Shown piece after piece: positions 4,987 through 6,282 of a stretch of DNA of 6,282 bases. The position numbers and the translations under genes are program-made. The notes under the pieces were generated by a model that was not told the DNA's origin, searched no databases, and saw only the letters and a list, made by a program, of their open reading frames with translations. The DNA is from Planctomycetota bacterium (lineage in GTDB: Bacteria > Planctomycetota > Phycisphaerae > Sedimentisphaerales > Anaerobacaceae): contig JABMRO010000775.1 in NCBI GenBank assembly GCA_013202635.1, forward strand, positions 1 through 6,282, read 5' to 3'. Numbering within the stretch: the stretch's first letter is position 1; every line of letters starts with the position of its first letter.

Positions 4987-6282
4987 ATGAAGCGTATATG
5001 GAAAATGCTGCGAGGCAATCGGCGTTCAAGACAACACCACCCGGTCGGTGGGAAACCTGTGTTTGAGAATCTTGAGCCCAGGCTTTTGTTGAATGCTGTT
5101 CCTTATATACAGGACTTCAGCCTGGGCAAGCCCGACGCGGCCGCAGGCTGGGAGTACTACTCGGACAATGAGGGGCGGATTGAGGTGGTAAGCGGGCGCC
5201 TGCGCATGGACGACATAGCAGGCAACGGCACATACTCTCTTAATGAGGCGATTTTACATGTGGACCTGACGGGCAAGACTGGTGTTACGCTGACACTGGA
5301 CCACTGGAGTATGGCAGATGAGATAAGCACCCTTCCAGGCAGCTTTGTGGGCCGGTATAAGGGCGATGGGATAGCATTGAGCGTCGATGGCCAGAATTGG
5401 GTGAAGGTATCTGACTTGACTGTTAATTTCACGAATCAGTCTTTCGATCTGGACCCTGTCCTTGAGCAGGCCAAAATCGCTGCCAACAGCACGGACCTTT
5501 CAGACGTTCAGATCAAGTTCCAGCAGTATGACAATTATCCCGCGTCCACAGACGGGCGTGAATTCGACAATATAAAGATTCAGGCTACAACGGTCATTGC
5601 TCAGGCGATTCCTTATTTACAGGATTTCAGCCTGGGCAAGCCCAATGCTGCCGCAGGCTGGGAGTATTACTCGGACAACGAAGGCCGAATCGAGGTAGTT
5701 AGCGGGCGTCTGCGTATGGACGACATTGCAGGCAACAACACGTTCTCGCTGAATGAGGCAATTTTACACGTGGATTTAAGGAATACCACTGACGTAGCAC
5801 TGACACTGGACCACTGGAGCCTGGCCGATGAGATAAGTACCCTTCCAGACAGCTTTTTTGGGCGCTATAAAGGTGATGGAATAGCATTGAGTGTGGATGG
5901 CCAGAATTGGGTCAAGGTAACCGACCTGATCGTTAATTTTACTAATCAATCGTTTGACCTGGATTCTGTGCTTCAGCAGGCACAGATCGCTGCCGGCAGT
6001 ACGGACCTTTCGAACGTTCGAATCAAGTTCCAGCAGTATGATAATTATTCCGCGTCCACAGATGGGCGTGAATTCGACAATATTGTTATCAAGTCCGGCG
6101 TTAATCAGGCACCGGTTATCTCATCTGTTACGGCCAGTCCTTCTACCATTCCAGATGCCCAGGCTTCTCAATTACAGGTAAATGCATACGACCCGGATAA
6201 TGGTCCTAATGCGTTGACTTATAGCTGGACCGTACCTTCCGGTCAGGGCAGTCTGAATAACTTAAACATAGCCAATCCGATA
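4987..6282 (+). CDS. LEPR-XLL domain surface protein with tandem jelly-roll-like domains (N-terminal 432 residues, runs off right edge)
   Basis: Probable large cell-surface or secreted protein. A basic N-terminus (MKRIWKMLRGNRRSR) leads into FENLEPRLLLNA (26-37), the LEPR-XLL motif found at the N-terminus of giant extracellular proteins, notably in Planctomycetota. Its exact sorting role is not established to my knowledge, and no ordinary hydrophobic signal peptide is visible. Two tandem domains follow, 39-198 and 209-368, each starting PY(I/L)QDFSLGKP and ending REFDNI. The pattern of aromatic and Gly/Asp-rich strands suggests a beta-sandwich (lectin or MAM-like); this is inference. From about 373 (NQAPVISSV) a PKD/Ig-like domain begins, with DPDNGPNALTYSWTVPSG, and is cut by the window edge. 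The gene is divergent from the adaptor/TolC operon. Full length is unknown but may be very large. Confidence 0.88.
   Translation, partial: MKRIWKMLRGNRRSRQHHPVGGKPVFENLEPRLLLNAVPYIQDFSLGKPDAAAGWEYYSDNEGRIEVVSGRLRMDDIAGNGTYSLNEAILHVDLTGKTGVTLTLDHWSMADEISTLPGSFVGRYKGDGIALSVDGQNWVKVSDLTVNFTNQSFDLDPVLEQAKIAANSTDLSDVQIKFQQYDNYPASTDGREFDNIKIQATTVIAQAIPYLQDFSLGKPNAAAGWEYYSDNEGRIEVVSGRLRMDDIAGNNTFSLNEAILHVDLRNTTDVALTLDHWSLADEISTLPDSFFGRYKGDGIALSVDGQNWVKVTDLIVNFTNQSFDLDSVLQQAQIAAGSTDLSNVRIKFQQYDNYSASTDGREFDNIVIKSGVNQAPVISSVTASPSTIPDAQASQLQVNAYDPDNGPNALTYSWTVPSGQGSLNNLNIANPI
5101..6090 (+). repeat. Tandem domain duplication, 510-bp period, within the LEPR-XLL gene
   Basis: Unit 1 (5101-5580) and unit 2 (5611-6090) align without gaps at an offset of exactly 510 bp. 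A 30-bp linker at 5581-5610 separates them. By eye the 160-residue units differ at about 22 positions (roughly 86% identical). Many further codon differences are silent, which suggests an older duplication kept under protein-level selection rather than a recent copy or assembly artefact. Confidence 0.95.

Overview
The window reads as accessory DNA from a Planctomycetota genome, possibly Phycisphaerae-like or from a metagenome bin. The strongest clue is the partial plus-strand gene at the right end. It carries an N-terminal LEPRLLL motif, the LEPR-XLL signature of very large planctomycete-type surface proteins, followed by duplicated extracellular domains. This placement is inference from protein style; no marker gene is present.

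Layout: (1) 1-957, minus strand, the first 319 codons of a DEAD-box RNA helicase of the RhlE type, running off the left edge. (2) 958-1758, about 800 bp with no supportable gene, ending in a short palindromic element. (3) 1759-4478, a two-gene minus-strand operon: an HlyD/RND-type periplasmic adaptor (3654-4478), then a TolC-family outer-membrane lipoprotein (1759-3573). No inner-membrane pump is present. (4) 4479-4986, a divergent intergenic region with a near-consensus promoter facing the adaptor, a GC-rich 101-bp palindrome, three palindromic elements (one inside another) and a weak promoter facing right. (5) 4987-6282, plus strand, the 5' part of the LEPR-XLL surface protein with two 160-residue tandem domains about 86% identical, then the start of a PKD/Ig-like domain.

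The most informative signal is a family of five short palindromes with ends CCCCGTTA...TAACGGGG. Each is flanked by an exact 4-bp direct repeat (TTCA/TGAA four times, TGAT once). They behave like non-autonomous insertions with target-site duplications. One copy sits inside the loop of another. Two copies landed at the 3' ends of the adaptor and TolC genes and now supply both stop codons. Removing the copy between the two genes restores an in-frame adaptor stop three codons after the insertion point and a tight 15-nt operon junction, which strongly supports the insertion model.

Functionally, the adaptor and outer-membrane factor would form the periplasmic and outer-membrane parts of an efflux or secretion channel. 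The divergent surface protein may be unrelated, or may be a secreted neighbour; the window cannot decide this.
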